A DNA stretch of 64,000 nt. Source: Bacillota bacterium (GTDB lineage Bacteria; Bacillota; Clostridia; Acetivibrionales; DSM-2933). The position numbers were made by a program, and so were the translations under genes. The notes below the pieces were generated by a model, which was not told the origin of the DNA, made no database searches, and worked only from the letters and a program-made list of their open reading frames with translations. How positions within the stretch are numbered: position 1 is the stretch's first letter; each line of letters begins with the position of its first letter. This document shows, one piece after another, positions 16,827-25,700 of this stretch. The stretch lies in the NCBI GenBank assembly GCA_023430975.1, contig JAEYYB010000071.1:62001-126000 (forward strand). Direction: 5' to 3'.

Positions 16827-16908
16827 TGGAGCTGTTCATAAAGTCCATTTGTGCTTTATAGATACGAGTGTTTTCCACCCCTCTTACATAACCGATTCTT
16901 ATATTAAT
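16759..16908 (-). pseudogene. Resolvase N-terminal remnant, out of frame with the recombinase
   Basis: The frame one base off the large recombinase reads IRIGYVRGVENTRIYKAQMD, then ERVFHEK. This matches the first 40 or so residues of small serine resolvases (usual form IGYVRVST...Q). The catalytic serine position is now Gly/Val/Glu, and the start codon is lost, although a GGAGG lies at the right distance (near 16911-16915). Similarity ends near 16800, where the large recombinase reading takes over in the other frame. Confidence 0.7.
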
Positions 16909-16950
16909 CCCTCCAGCCTAACTGATAATATTGGCAATATTTTACCACAA

Positions 16951-16989
16951 AAGTGTTCCATAATTCAACCTAAAAAAGTGTTCCATAAT
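16951..16989 (+). repeat. Island-flanking 14-bp repeats (right, two copies)
   Basis: AAGTGTTCCATAAT occurs at 16951-16964 and 16976-16989, a 25-bp-spaced direct pair. The same 14-mer is inverted at 12678-12691. Together they bracket the recombinase and its cargo. Confidence 0.65.
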
Positions 16990-17040
16990 AGCCCTTTTTA
17001 ACCTCGAATTTTATCCAACAATATAAATCACCACGTAAAA

Positions 17041-17081
17041 AAGGGTATTATCCCTCAAAATTATCAAGAGATAATACCCTT
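17041..17081 (-). terminator. Intrinsic terminator of ppdK
   Basis: Perfect 12-bp stem AAGGGTATTATC/GATAATACCCTT with T-rich tails on both sides (TTTTTT on the minus strand), located 50 bp after the ppdK stop codon. It may act in both directions. Confidence 0.85.
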
Positions 17082-17130
17082 ATTTTATTTTGCCTTTAAT
17101 CCCTCAAACCCTTGGTACATAAGGCTTTTT

Positions 17131-19794
17131 CTACTTCTGACCAGCCTCTTTTGAACCGCCTTTAGATTTGTCCTTTTCGATAACAGCAGCCTGAGCAGCG
17201 GCAAGTCTTGCAATAGGCACACGGAATGGTGAACATGAAACATAGTTAAGGCCAACTCTATGGCAGAACTCAACGGATGAAGGATCTCCTCCGTGCTCTC
17301 CGCATATACCCAGCTTAATATCAGGTCTTGTTTGTTTACCGAGTTTAACAGACATTTCAACGAGCTTACCGACGCCGGTCTGATCGAGCCTTGCAAACGG
17401 ATCGGATTCATATATCTTCTTGTTGTAGTATTCATCAAGGAACTTACCTGCGTCGTCACGGCTGAATCCGAATGTCATCTGAGTCAAATCGTTTGTACCG
17501 AATGAGAAGAACTCAGCTTCCTTAGCGATCTCATCAGCTGTCAATGCAGCTCTTGGAATCTCTATCATTGTTCCAACTTTATATTCTAGCTTAACGCCTG
17601 CATTCTTTATAACTTCGTCTGCTGTCTTTACAACAACATCCTTAACATATTTCAACTCTTTTATTTCGCCTACCAACGGAATCATTATTTCAGGTATAAC
17701 ATTCATACCCTTCTTATTAACATTTATAGCAGCTTCTATAACCGCTCTTGTCTGCATTTCAGCGATTTCGGGATAAGTAACTGCCAAACGGCATCCTCTG
17801 TGCCCCATCATTGGGTTGAATTCATGGAGGTCTGCAACAATACCCTTTAAGTCTTCAAAGCTAAGTCCCATCTCTTTTGCAAGTGCTGCAATATCTTCCT
17901 CAGCCTGTGGCAAGAACTCATGAAGCGGCGGATCCAAAAACCTAATAGTAACAGGATAACCCTTCATTTCTGTAAAGAGACCTTCAAAGTCGCTTCTTTG
18001 CATTGGAAGAAGCTTATCTAAAGCTTTTCTTCTCTGTTCTTCAGTTCTGGCAACTATCATTTCTCTCATTGCAGGTATTCTGTCAGCCTCAAAGAACATG
18101 TGCTCTGTACGGCACAGGCCTATACCTTCTGCACCAAACTCCATAGCCTGTTTAGCATCATGAGGAGTATCTGCATTTGTTCTGACCTTCAACGTACGGA
18201 TCTCATCTGCCCAGCCCATCAACTTGGCGAAATCACCAGTCATCTGAGGCTCAACTGTTGGAAGCTTGTCGCCGTATACATTACCGGTGGAACCGTCAAG
18301 AGATATCCAATCACCTTCAACGTACTTCTTGCCGTTTTTATCCAAGAAATATCTTGCTTCTTCATTTATTTTAATTTCACCACAGCCGGCTACGCAGCAA
18401 GTTCCCATGCCACGTGCAACAACAGCAGCATGTGAAGTCATACCTCCGCGGCCGGTTAGTATGCCTTGTGATACATGCATACCTTCAATATCTTCAGGTG
18501 AAGTTTCAAGTCTTACAAGTATAACATTCTTTTCTCCTGCTTTAAATGCATTTACAGCATCTTCAGCTTCGAAATATACCTTTCCTGTAGCAGCTCCCGG
18601 CGAAGCAGGCAAACCTTTCGCAACAGGAACAGCAGCTTTAAGGGCCTTTGGCTCAAAGTTAGGATGTAAAAGTGCATCCAACTGCTTAGGATCAACCTTC
18701 ATTACAGCTTCATCCTTGGTTGCCATACCTTCTGCAACAAGATCAACTGCGATCCTTAACGCCGCAGCAGCAGTTCTCTTACCGTTTCTTGTCTGGAGCA
18801 TGAACAGCTTACCTTTTTCAATGGTAAACTCCATGTCCTGCATGTCTCTATAATGTTTTTCCAATGTATCTGCTATATTTACAAATTGATTGTATGCATC
18901 CGGATTGATTTCTTTTAATTGATCTATTGATTGAGGAGTTCTGATACCTGCAACTACATCCTCTCCCTGTGCATTCATCAAGAATTCTCCATAAAGCTTC
19001 TTTTCCCCTGTAGATGGATTTCTTGTAAATGCAACACCGGTACCTGAATCATTTCCCATGTTACCGTATACCATTTCCTGAACATTAACTGCAGTACCCC
19101 AGTCACCAGGGATATCATTAAGCCTTCTGTATACTATGGCACGTGGGTTGTCCCAAGAACGGAAAACTGCCTTTACAGCTTCTAAAAGCTGTATCTTAGG
19201 CTCCTGAGGAAAATCAAAACCCTTTTCCTTTTTAAAGAGCTCCTTATATCTCTTAACAACTTCTTTAAGGTTAGCTGCAGTTAAGTCTGTATCAAAATGA
19301 GCATTATTTTCTTCTTTTACTGCATCAAGGATCTTTTCAAACTTGGGTTTTTCTACTTCCATAACAACATCACTAAACATCTGTATAAATCTTCTATAAC
19401 TGTCATAAGCAAACCTTTCGTTATCAGTAAGCTTTGCCAGGCCTTCTACAACAGTATCGTTAAGACCAAGATTTAGAATTGTGTCCATCATACCCGGCAT
19501 TGAAGCCCTGGCTCCTGAACGGACAGATACGAGAAAAGGATTGGAAGGGTCTCCGAATTTTTTTCCGACTATCTCCTCTGTTTTTGCCATCATAGCATAG
19601 ATTTCTTCTTCGATTTCTTTGGAAACTACTTTACCATCATCATAGTACTTAGTACAAGCTTCTGTTGTAACGGTAAACCCTCTTGGAACCGGCAGTCCCA
19701 AACCAGTCATTTCAGCCAGATTCGCACCTTTACCGCCAAGCAGGTTTTTCATTGAAGCATTACCCTCGCTGAATAAATATACATACTTTTTCAT
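17131..19794 (-). CDS. ppdK: Pyruvate, phosphate dikinase
   Basis: This 887-residue enzyme interconverts pyruvate, ATP and phosphate with PEP, AMP and pyrophosphate. The N-terminal nucleotide-binding domain starts GGKGANLAEMTGLGLPVPRG. The swivelling phosphohistidine domain has GGMTSHAAVVARGMG with the catalytic histidine at about residue 455. The C-terminal PEP/pyruvate barrel ends with GICGEHGGDPSSVEF. The length is normal, with a 15-residue charged tail. In many clostridia this enzyme carries or supports the PEP-to-pyruvate step of glycolysis. GGAGG lies upstream of the ATG. It is monocistronic, between the island and a 290-bp AT-rich leader. Confidence 0.97.
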   Translation of the reverse strand: MKKYVYLFSEGNASMKNLLGGKGANLAEMTGLGLPVPRGFTVTTEACTKYYDDGKVVSKEIEEEIYAMMAKTEEIVGKKFGDPSNPFLVSVRSGARASMPGMMDTILNLGLNDTVVEGLAKLTDNERFAYDSYRRFIQMFSDVVMEVEKPKFEKILDAVKEENNAHFDTDLTAANLKEVVKRYKELFKKEKGFDFPQEPKIQLLEAVKAVFRSWDNPRAIVYRRLNDIPGDWGTAVNVQEMVYGNMGNDSGTGVAFTRNPSTGEKKLYGEFLMNAQGEDVVAGIRTPQSIDQLKEINPDAYNQFVNIADTLEKHYRDMQDMEFTIEKGKLFMLQTRNGKRTAAAALRIAVDLVAEGMATKDEAVMKVDPKQLDALLHPNFEPKALKAAVPVAKGLPASPGAATGKVYFEAEDAVNAFKAGEKNVILVRLETSPEDIEGMHVSQGILTGRGGMTSHAAVVARGMGTCCVAGCGEIKINEEARYFLDKNGKKYVEGDWISLDGSTGNVYGDKLPTVEPQMTGDFAKLMGWADEIRTLKVRTNADTPHDAKQAMEFGAEGIGLCRTEHMFFEADRIPAMREMIVARTEEQRRKALDKLLPMQRSDFEGLFTEMKGYPVTIRFLDPPLHEFLPQAEEDIAALAKEMGLSFEDLKGIVADLHEFNPMMGHRGCRLAVTYPEIAEMQTRAVIEAAINVNKKGMNVIPEIMIPLVGEIKELKYVKDVVVKTADEVIKNAGVKLEYKVGTMIEIPRAALTADEIAKEAEFFSFGTNDLTQMTFGFSRDDAGKFLDEYYNKKIYESDPFARLDQTGVGKLVEMSVKLGKQTRPDIKLGICGEHGGDPSSVEFCHRVGLNYVSCSPFRVPIARLAAAQAAVIEKDKSKGGSKEAGQK

Positions 19795-19885
19795 TCCAAA
19801 AACCTCCCGTATTTTATAGAATTAATTTTATAGAAGGAAAGATGTTTTAAAAAATAGTACACCTTTCATAATTCCTAGAATGAGC

Positions 19886-19914
19886 ATATAAACTAAAAAC
19901 ATTAAAACTTGCAA
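19886..19914 (-). promoter_or_regulatory. Candidate ppdK promoter
   Basis: On the minus strand, TTGCAA (19909-19914) and TTATAT (19886-19891) are separated by 17 bp. This gives a leader of about 85 bases before ppdK. A second possible element, an extended -10 TG-T-TATAAT, lies further upstream near 19970-19980. The rest of 19795-20084 is AT-rich with no other feature seen. Confidence 0.45.
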
Positions 19915-20084
19915 TAAAGATACCGATATGTAGTTGTTTTTTGATCATGAGTAAAAATCAATAATCCTTATTATAACATATAATTAATATTTTTCATTAT
20001 ATTTTCGTTAAATTTCCAATTATTTTTAAATTATTTTTAAATTAATTTAAAATCATCTTGAAATAATATTAGAATAAATCATCT

Positions 20085-20360
20085 TTATTGCTTTAAAAGT
20101 TTTTTAAGTTTATCACAGCTCTTATTTATAATCCCTAAATCTATATTCATATTTATATTCATTATTCCTATGTTTATACATGAGTTATTAATCCTGGTAA
20201 AAGAAATCATCCTGATCCTTTTATCATTGTTCATAATACTGTTTAATGAATAATCCACTGTGGCAAATCCGGCCAAAATAATAAAAACAAATAGAACAAT
20301 GCATAAGAATGATCTTCTCCTGCGCATTCTCAATTCTTTAAATTTCTCAACTCTATTCAT
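20085..20360 (-). CDS. Unknown small single-pass membrane protein
   Basis: This 91-residue protein has a basic N-terminus (RMRRRRS), one membrane segment (about residues 17-36), and an outer C-terminal part with the Asn/Ile-rich stretch INIGIMNINMNIDLGI. No family was recognised. GGAGG precedes the ATG at a normal distance. It follows spoIIP on the same strand with about 180 bp between, filled partly by repeat remnants. A sporulation link is only a guess from position. Confidence 0.6.
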   Translation of the reverse strand: MNRVEKFKELRMRRRRSFLCIVLFVFIILAGFATVDYSLNSIMNNDKRIRMISFTRINNSCINIGIMNINMNIDLGIINKSCDKLKKLLKQ

Positions 20361-20382
20361 TTTTATTCCTCCGAGCCAATCT

Positions 20383-20399
20383 ATTAAAAGTGATAAATC
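20383..20399. repeat. Family-1 repeat, left-end remnant
   Basis: ATTAAAAGTGATAAATC matches the left end of the main repeat, then diverges. A second piece with repeat-like arms is at 20497-20531, so the two may be the ends of one decayed copy. Confidence 0.65.
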
Positions 20400-20496
20400 C
20401 CCTTAATATATTTAAACATAATAATTTTTTACTAAAATTCCGTCAAAACTTATATTTCCCATAAATTCAACTTAATAGACATGTAAAAATTTTGAT

Positions 20497-20531
20497 ATCT
20501 TACATTTGGTATTTGCCAAATATAAGATATT
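20497..20531 (-). repeat. Hairpin derived from a family-1 repeat, possible spoIIP terminator
   Basis: ATCTTACATTTGG pairs with CCAAATATAAGAT around a short loop. TCTTACATTTGG is the inner arm of the main repeat, so this looks like an internally deleted copy. It lies 9 bp after the spoIIP stop codon and is followed by AAAATTTTT on the minus strand, so it could serve as a terminator. Confidence 0.55.
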
Positions 20532-20539
20532 AATCAATT

Positions 20540-21805
20540 TTAGTTCTTGACAACTTCGTTAATTGCCTGTGCTAAGTACTTGGTGCTCTCAAGACATTCT
20601 TCCATCAGATTTCCATCCCCTCCTACTTCTATTATTATTGCTTTATCGGAAACATGCTGATTATACCTATTGATACTTAAATTAATCGGCTTAGCAAGTC
20701 CGGGACATATCTTATTTAAAGTATCCTGGAGCTTTAATGCAAACTTTAGATTTTCCTTCCAATTTGGATGGTAAAGACCACGCTTATTTGTACCCATAAC
20801 AAACATTATCTGGGCAGCCTTTTTACCATTTACTTCTTTTACAGCCCTAAGTTTTTTGTCTTGTCCGCCAAGACCATCCCTATGGAGATCTATTACAACA
20901 TTAATGGAAGGATAGCTTTTCAATATGCTTGATGCTGTTTTAAGAGAATTCGCATAGGAACTGTTGTAATCAGGGTAATCATGGATAGTGCCGTTATGTA
21001 TTACATCTATATCATAGCTTTTTCTTAATATTGATGCTAACTGTTCTCCCACTCTTACAACACTTTTTTGAGGGTCCTTCGTCCATGAAGGAAATTTCAT
21101 ATTATTTAAGTTGCTGACTTTATCAATATAGGACTCGGTTGTATGAGTATGGTAAATCAGGACCTTCGGCCCTTTCTTTGATGTTAATTTACTTATTGGA
21201 GCTTTCAGAAGTTCACTTATGGCAATCTTTTCATTTGTATCATTATTTATAACTATCTTCGCCTGAGATTGATTCCCAATGTTTTTAGTTTTATCATCCT
21301 TATTTTCTTTATTTTGGCCAGGCACTTCATCTTCCTCTGTATATATACTGCTCTGATCTACCAAAAGCCCGTCTTTTTCGGTGTCCACAGCATTTTCATC
21401 ATGGGAATAATCCAGTTTGACCTGCTTTTCTCTATTTAGTAAAACCTCAGGATAGTCCTTATCATAATAATTACTTAATATAACCAAATTTGAATTCAAA
21501 ACCGTCTCTGGGCTGCTAAAATCGAACCCAAATATACGGCTGATCATACCTTTGATTTCTCCATAAAACGAAATACTTATGTTACCACTGTTATAAACCG
21601 AATCAATGATGGGAAACGAACTGTTTAGTATGGACTTAAAATTATGGACATCTATATTGCTAACTAATGTGCCTTCAAAGCTTGATATCAAACTTCCTCC
21701 AAGTGTTCCTCCCTTAATGGCTGCAAATGATAAAAGCACAAATAAAGCGATCTTTGATACATTTTTAATAAATATACATTTGTTTTTTATATGTCTTGTC
21801 TTCAT
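20540..21805 (-). CDS. spoIIP: Stage II sporulation protein P
   Basis: This 421-residue membrane-anchored peptidoglycan hydrolase acts with SpoIID and SpoIIM in septal wall thinning and engulfment, as amidase and endopeptidase. There is one N-terminal membrane segment (about residues 12-32) and a variable linker. The catalytic domain shows LIYHTHTTESY (about residue 218), VVIDLHRDG, GTNKRGLYHPNW and IIIEVGGDGNLMEE, which include the expected histidines and glutamate. GGAGG precedes the ATG. Its presence shows that the organism has the sporulation pathway. Confidence 0.95.
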   Translation of the reverse strand: MKTRHIKNKCIFIKNVSKIALFVLLSFAAIKGGTLGGSLISSFEGTLVSNIDVHNFKSILNSSFPIIDSVYNSGNISISFYGEIKGMISRIFGFDFSSPETVLNSNLVILSNYYDKDYPEVLLNREKQVKLDYSHDENAVDTEKDGLLVDQSSIYTEEDEVPGQNKENKDDKTKNIGNQSQAKIVINNDTNEKIAISELLKAPISKLTSKKGPKVLIYHTHTTESYIDKVSNLNNMKFPSWTKDPQKSVVRVGEQLASILRKSYDIDVIHNGTIHDYPDYNSSYANSLKTASSILKSYPSINVVIDLHRDGLGGQDKKLRAVKEVNGKKAAQIMFVMGTNKRGLYHPNWKENLKFALKLQDTLNKICPGLAKPINLSINRYNQHVSDKAIIIEVGGDGNLMEECLESTKYLAQAINEVVKN

Positions 21806-22150
21806 TTTTCCTCCGGTACATGCTTTTTAAAATAATATTCCAAGTCCTATCCCATTATTACCGTTTTAGTGATTGTCCCTTTACTTTTGCAACACAGTGT
21901 TAATTGACCACGAATTTTATGTCGTTTTTTAGCACTTTTTGTCGAAGAATTTTCAATATAATATTTTTGTTATATAATATAATTGCATTGTCACAGTAAT
22001 AATTCTTTTTTAAACCTGTTAAAATTCATATTAATAGGTGTATTTATTTTCAGTAATAAGTAATAAATAGTTCTTATTTTAATTCACTTCAAAAGTTATA
22101 CGCAGAGTGTATTTATTAAAATTCGAGCCTTAAATAAAGGAGGAATTATT
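21806..22150. other. Intergenic region between divergent spoIIP and the zinc-ribbon gene
   Basis: This AT-rich region holds the leaders of two divergent genes. Overlapping TATAAT matches occur near 21973-21983, but none has a convincing -35 partner. No repeat or RNA was recognised. Confidence 0.5.
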
Positions 22151-22360
22151 ATGTACAGCTTTAAATCGTTGCGTTGTTATAATTGCAAATCTATTATTCT
22201 TAATCTTCCGGAATTGGAAATTTCAAAGTTAGATGGTTTAAATTTTATATGCGATTGTTGCGGCCATCAAAATCTTCTTACAGAATTCAAGTTTTATAAA
22301 AGCAGCTATAATGATCCTCAACTAAACATCTTCAGCATGGAAAACCTTACAGCATTCTAA
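22151..22360 (+). CDS. Small zinc-ribbon-like protein
   Basis: This 69-residue protein has two cysteine pairs, CYNCKS (residues 9-12) and CDCCGHQ (about residues 34-37), spaced as in a small zinc ribbon. The rest is unremarkable. AAGGAGG lies before the ATG, and it stands alone on the plus strand, divergent from spoIIP. It could bind nucleic acid or a protein partner. No family name can be assigned. Confidence 0.7.
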   Translation: MYSFKSLRCYNCKSIILNLPELEISKLDGLNFICDCCGHQNLLTEFKFYKSSYNDPQLNIFSMENLTAF

Positions 22361-22400
22361 TGCGTAGATTCACACCACTTCATGATTTTGTTCCATGGAC

Positions 22401-22429
22401 TTGATTTACTTACCTTATGCCACTATAAT
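22401..22429 (+). promoter_or_regulatory. Sigma-A-type promoter for the small membrane protein
   Basis: TTGATT and TATAAT are separated by 17 bp. The predicted start is about 40 bases upstream of the ATG at 22478. Confidence 0.65.
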
Positions 22430-22477
22430 ATTAATATAATTTTTAATTAAATATTATAGAATTGGGCAGGTAAAATA

Positions 22478-22633
22478 ATGAGTACACAGATAATGCTTGT
22501 AATGGGAAGTTTAGTTGGATTTGCTGTTTTAGCATTTTTCTTCTACAGATCTATTAATAATCTGGAAAAGAAAAAATCGAGCAAGAAAAAAGGCCGTATA
22601 AAATATATGCCAGAAGCTAAAAGTAAGTATTAA
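22478..22633 (+). CDS. Small single-pass membrane protein (51 residues)
   Basis: This short gene encodes one hydrophobic helix (MLVMGSLVGFAVLAFFFYR, residues 6-24), followed by a strongly basic tail (EKKKSSKKKGRIKY). A good promoter lies 50 bp upstream and a perfect terminator hairpin 20 bp downstream, which together support a real transcription unit. The ribosome site (GCAGG) is weak. No family is known to me; the shape is that of many small membrane-associated regulators. Confidence 0.6.
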   Translation: MSTQIMLVMGSLVGFAVLAFFFYRSINNLEKKKSSKKKGRIKYMPEAKSKY

Positions 22634-22653
22634 AGAATGATTCCTAGACATAC

Positions 22654-22681
22654 AAAAAAGAAGGTTTTCACCTTCTTTTTT
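22654..22681. terminator. Bidirectional intrinsic terminator
   Basis: Perfect 12-bp stem AAAAAAGAAGGT/ACCTTCTTTTTT with a four-base loop. It ends the 51-residue gene on the plus strand and the large activase gene (22704) on the minus strand. Confidence 0.85.
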
Positions 22682-22703
22682 GTTATTTCAATTATGCCTT
22701 GCT

Positions 22704-25700
22704 TTAAAGATTTTTAAATGCAGTTGAAAGCATTAATTTTATCCTATTTAATTGATTTACTTCACTTGCTCCAGGGTCATAATCAATAGCAACAACATTT
22801 GATTTCGGATAATGTCTTCTAAGTTCTTTAATTACACCCTTGCCAACAATATGATTAGGTAAACATCCAAATGGCTGAGTACAAACTATATTACTTGCAC
22901 CTGTGTGTATTAATTCAAGCATTTCACCGGTTAAGAACCAGCCTTCACCGGACTGATTACCACATGATACAATTTCAGAAGCCATTTTAGCCAAATCTTC
23001 AATATGAGCAGGAGGATCAAAATGAGTGCTCTTTTTAAATTCCTCCCTTGCAGCAGAACGCAGCCACTCAATAGCCTTAATTCCTGCATTTGCCTTTATC
23101 GCTGATGATTTTTTCATTCCCAGCTTTTCATATTGGAAGTTGCTGCAATAAAAACAATAAAGGAAAAAGTCCAGCAAATCGGGAACAACAGCTTCTGCAC
23201 CTTCAGATTCCAATAAATCAACAAGATAATTATTGGCTGTAGGCATAAACTTTACAAGAATTTCGCCCACAACTCCAACCCGGGGTTTCTTAATGTCCTT
23301 ACGAGGAAGAGAATCAAATTCACGTATAATTTCCCGGCAAATCCTCTTATATTTTGAAAATGAAGGATATTTACTTTTTGTTAGAAATTCAATACATTTA
23401 CTTTCCCACTTTTTATGCAGTGCATTGGCAGCCCCTTCCTCCAATTCGTATGGACGAGTTGCATAAAGACAACGCATCATTACATCTCCAAATACAATGC
23501 TATAAATTGCTTTGATTCCCAACTCCGGAGTAATTTTAAATCCCGGATTCTTTTCCAATCCAACCAGATTAAGTGAAATTACGGGAATATGGGGGTGCCC
23601 AGCTTTCCGCAATGCTCTGCGGATAAACCCGATATAGTTGCTGGCACGGCATCCGCCGCCAGTCTGTGTAATCATTACTGCAGTTTTCGACAAATCATAT
23701 TTACCTGACAGCACCGCTTCCATAATCTGTCCCACTACCATCAAAGAAGGATAACAAGCATCATTATTAACATATTTAAGTCCAACATCAACGGCCTTCT
23801 TTCCGTCATTGTCCAAAAGTACTACATTATAGCCGCATGACCTAAAGACCGGTTCTACAATAGAAAAATGGATCGGTGACATCTGCGGAGCAAGAATTGT
23901 GTAATTGTCACGCATTTCCTTTGTAAACAGCACTCTTTCATATTTAGCAGACACAATTGTTCTTTTGGTTACGCTTTGCTTTCTTACTTTGATTGCAGAA
24001 AGAAGGGAACGGACTCGAATACGTGCTGCTCCTAAGTTATTAACTTCATCTATTTTTAAACACGTATAAATTTTTCCGGAATCCTCCAATATGTCATATA
24101 CCTGGTCAGTGGTTACAGCATCAAGCCCACAGCCAAATGAGTTAAGCTGAATCAAATCAAGATCATCACGTTGTTTAACATATTCCGCAGCAGCATAAAG
24201 CCTTGAGTGATACATCCACTGATCCATTACAAGAAGAGGTCCTTCCACCTTCGAAAGATGCGAAACAGAGTCTTCTGTAAATACGGCTATTCCATAGGAT
24301 GTAATAAGTTCCGGAATGCCATGGTTTATTTCCGGGTCAATATGGTATGGACGTCCTGCAAGAACAATTCCGTGACCACCTGTTTGTTCCAAATATTTAA
24401 GGGTTTCTTCCCCTTTTTGCTGAATTTTTCTATGAACTGATTCCATTTCATCCCAGCCTATTTTAGCTGCATGTGTTACTTCCTCAGCTGAAATATTAAA
24501 CTGGCTTCCAAACTCTTCCACAAGCCTATTGGTTAATACCTTAAGATTGGTGAATGGAAGAAACGGACTCATAAATAAAATATCCGGATTCTTAAGTTCA
24601 TCTATATTGTTTTTTATATTTTCTGCATAAGATGTAACAATGGGGCAATTATAGTGATTGTGTGCATCTTTGAATTCCTGACGTTCATAAGGAATACAAG
24701 GATAAAAAATATTTTTTACCCCCTGCTCTAAAAGCCACATAACATGACCATGGGCCAATTTGGCAGGGTAACATTCCGATTCGCTCGGAATTGATTCAAT
24801 GCCAAGTTCATACATTTTCCTTGTAGATTCAGGCGATAAAACCACCTTGAATTTTAGTGCCTTAAAAAACTCCGCCCAGAAAGGATAGTTTTCATAAATA
24901 TTAAGAACACGTGGAATACCCACTGTTCCACGAACCGCTTCCTTTTCGGTGAGGGTTTCACGGTCAAAGAGCAGCTTGGCTTTATACTCAAATAGGTTTG
25001 GAATATTGTCTTTATTTTTCTGCCCGCCGGCACCGCGTTCACAACGATTACATGTGACAAACTGTCTTCCGCCGCTAAAACGATTTATGGTTAAAAGACA
25101 ATTATTGGTACACCCCTTACAATGTGACATTTTGGTAGTAAATTCCAAGTTACTAATTTCGTCTGCAGGTAGCATTGTTGTGGATTTGCTTTCATCATAG
25201 CGTTCCCGTGCAATCAACGCTGCACCAAATGCACCCATAATACCGGCAATATCAGGTCTTATAGCCTCACACTCTGCAACTCTTTCAAAACTTCTAAGAA
25301 TAGCATCATTATAGAAAGTCCCACCCTGCACGACAATATGCTTTCCAAGTTCAGATGCAGAGCTTACCTTAATAACCTTATAAAGTGCGTTTTTAATTAC
25401 AGAGTAAGCAAGACCTGCTGATATGTCTGCAACTTCAGCACCTTCTTTTTGAGCCTGCTTAACCTTGGAATTCATAAATACTGTACATCTTGTCCCAAGG
25501 TCAATAGGATTTTTAGCATAAAGGGCAGCTTTTGCAAAATCCTGAACGCTGTAATTTAATGATTTTGCAAAGGTTTCTATAAAGGAACCACAACCTGATG
25601 AACATGCTTCATTAAGCTGCACATTGTCTACAGTATGATTTTTAATTTTAATACATTTCATATCCTGTCCACCAATATCCAGGATACAATCAACCTCAGG

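Noticed and set aside
17085..17459. 124-codon minus-strand frame overlapping the end of ppdK
   Set aside because: It overlaps the conserved PEP-binding region of ppdK in another frame and also covers its terminator region.
18266..18853. 195-codon frame antisense to ppdK
   Set aside because: Long antisense frames are common opposite conserved genes with biased codons; nothing supports expression.
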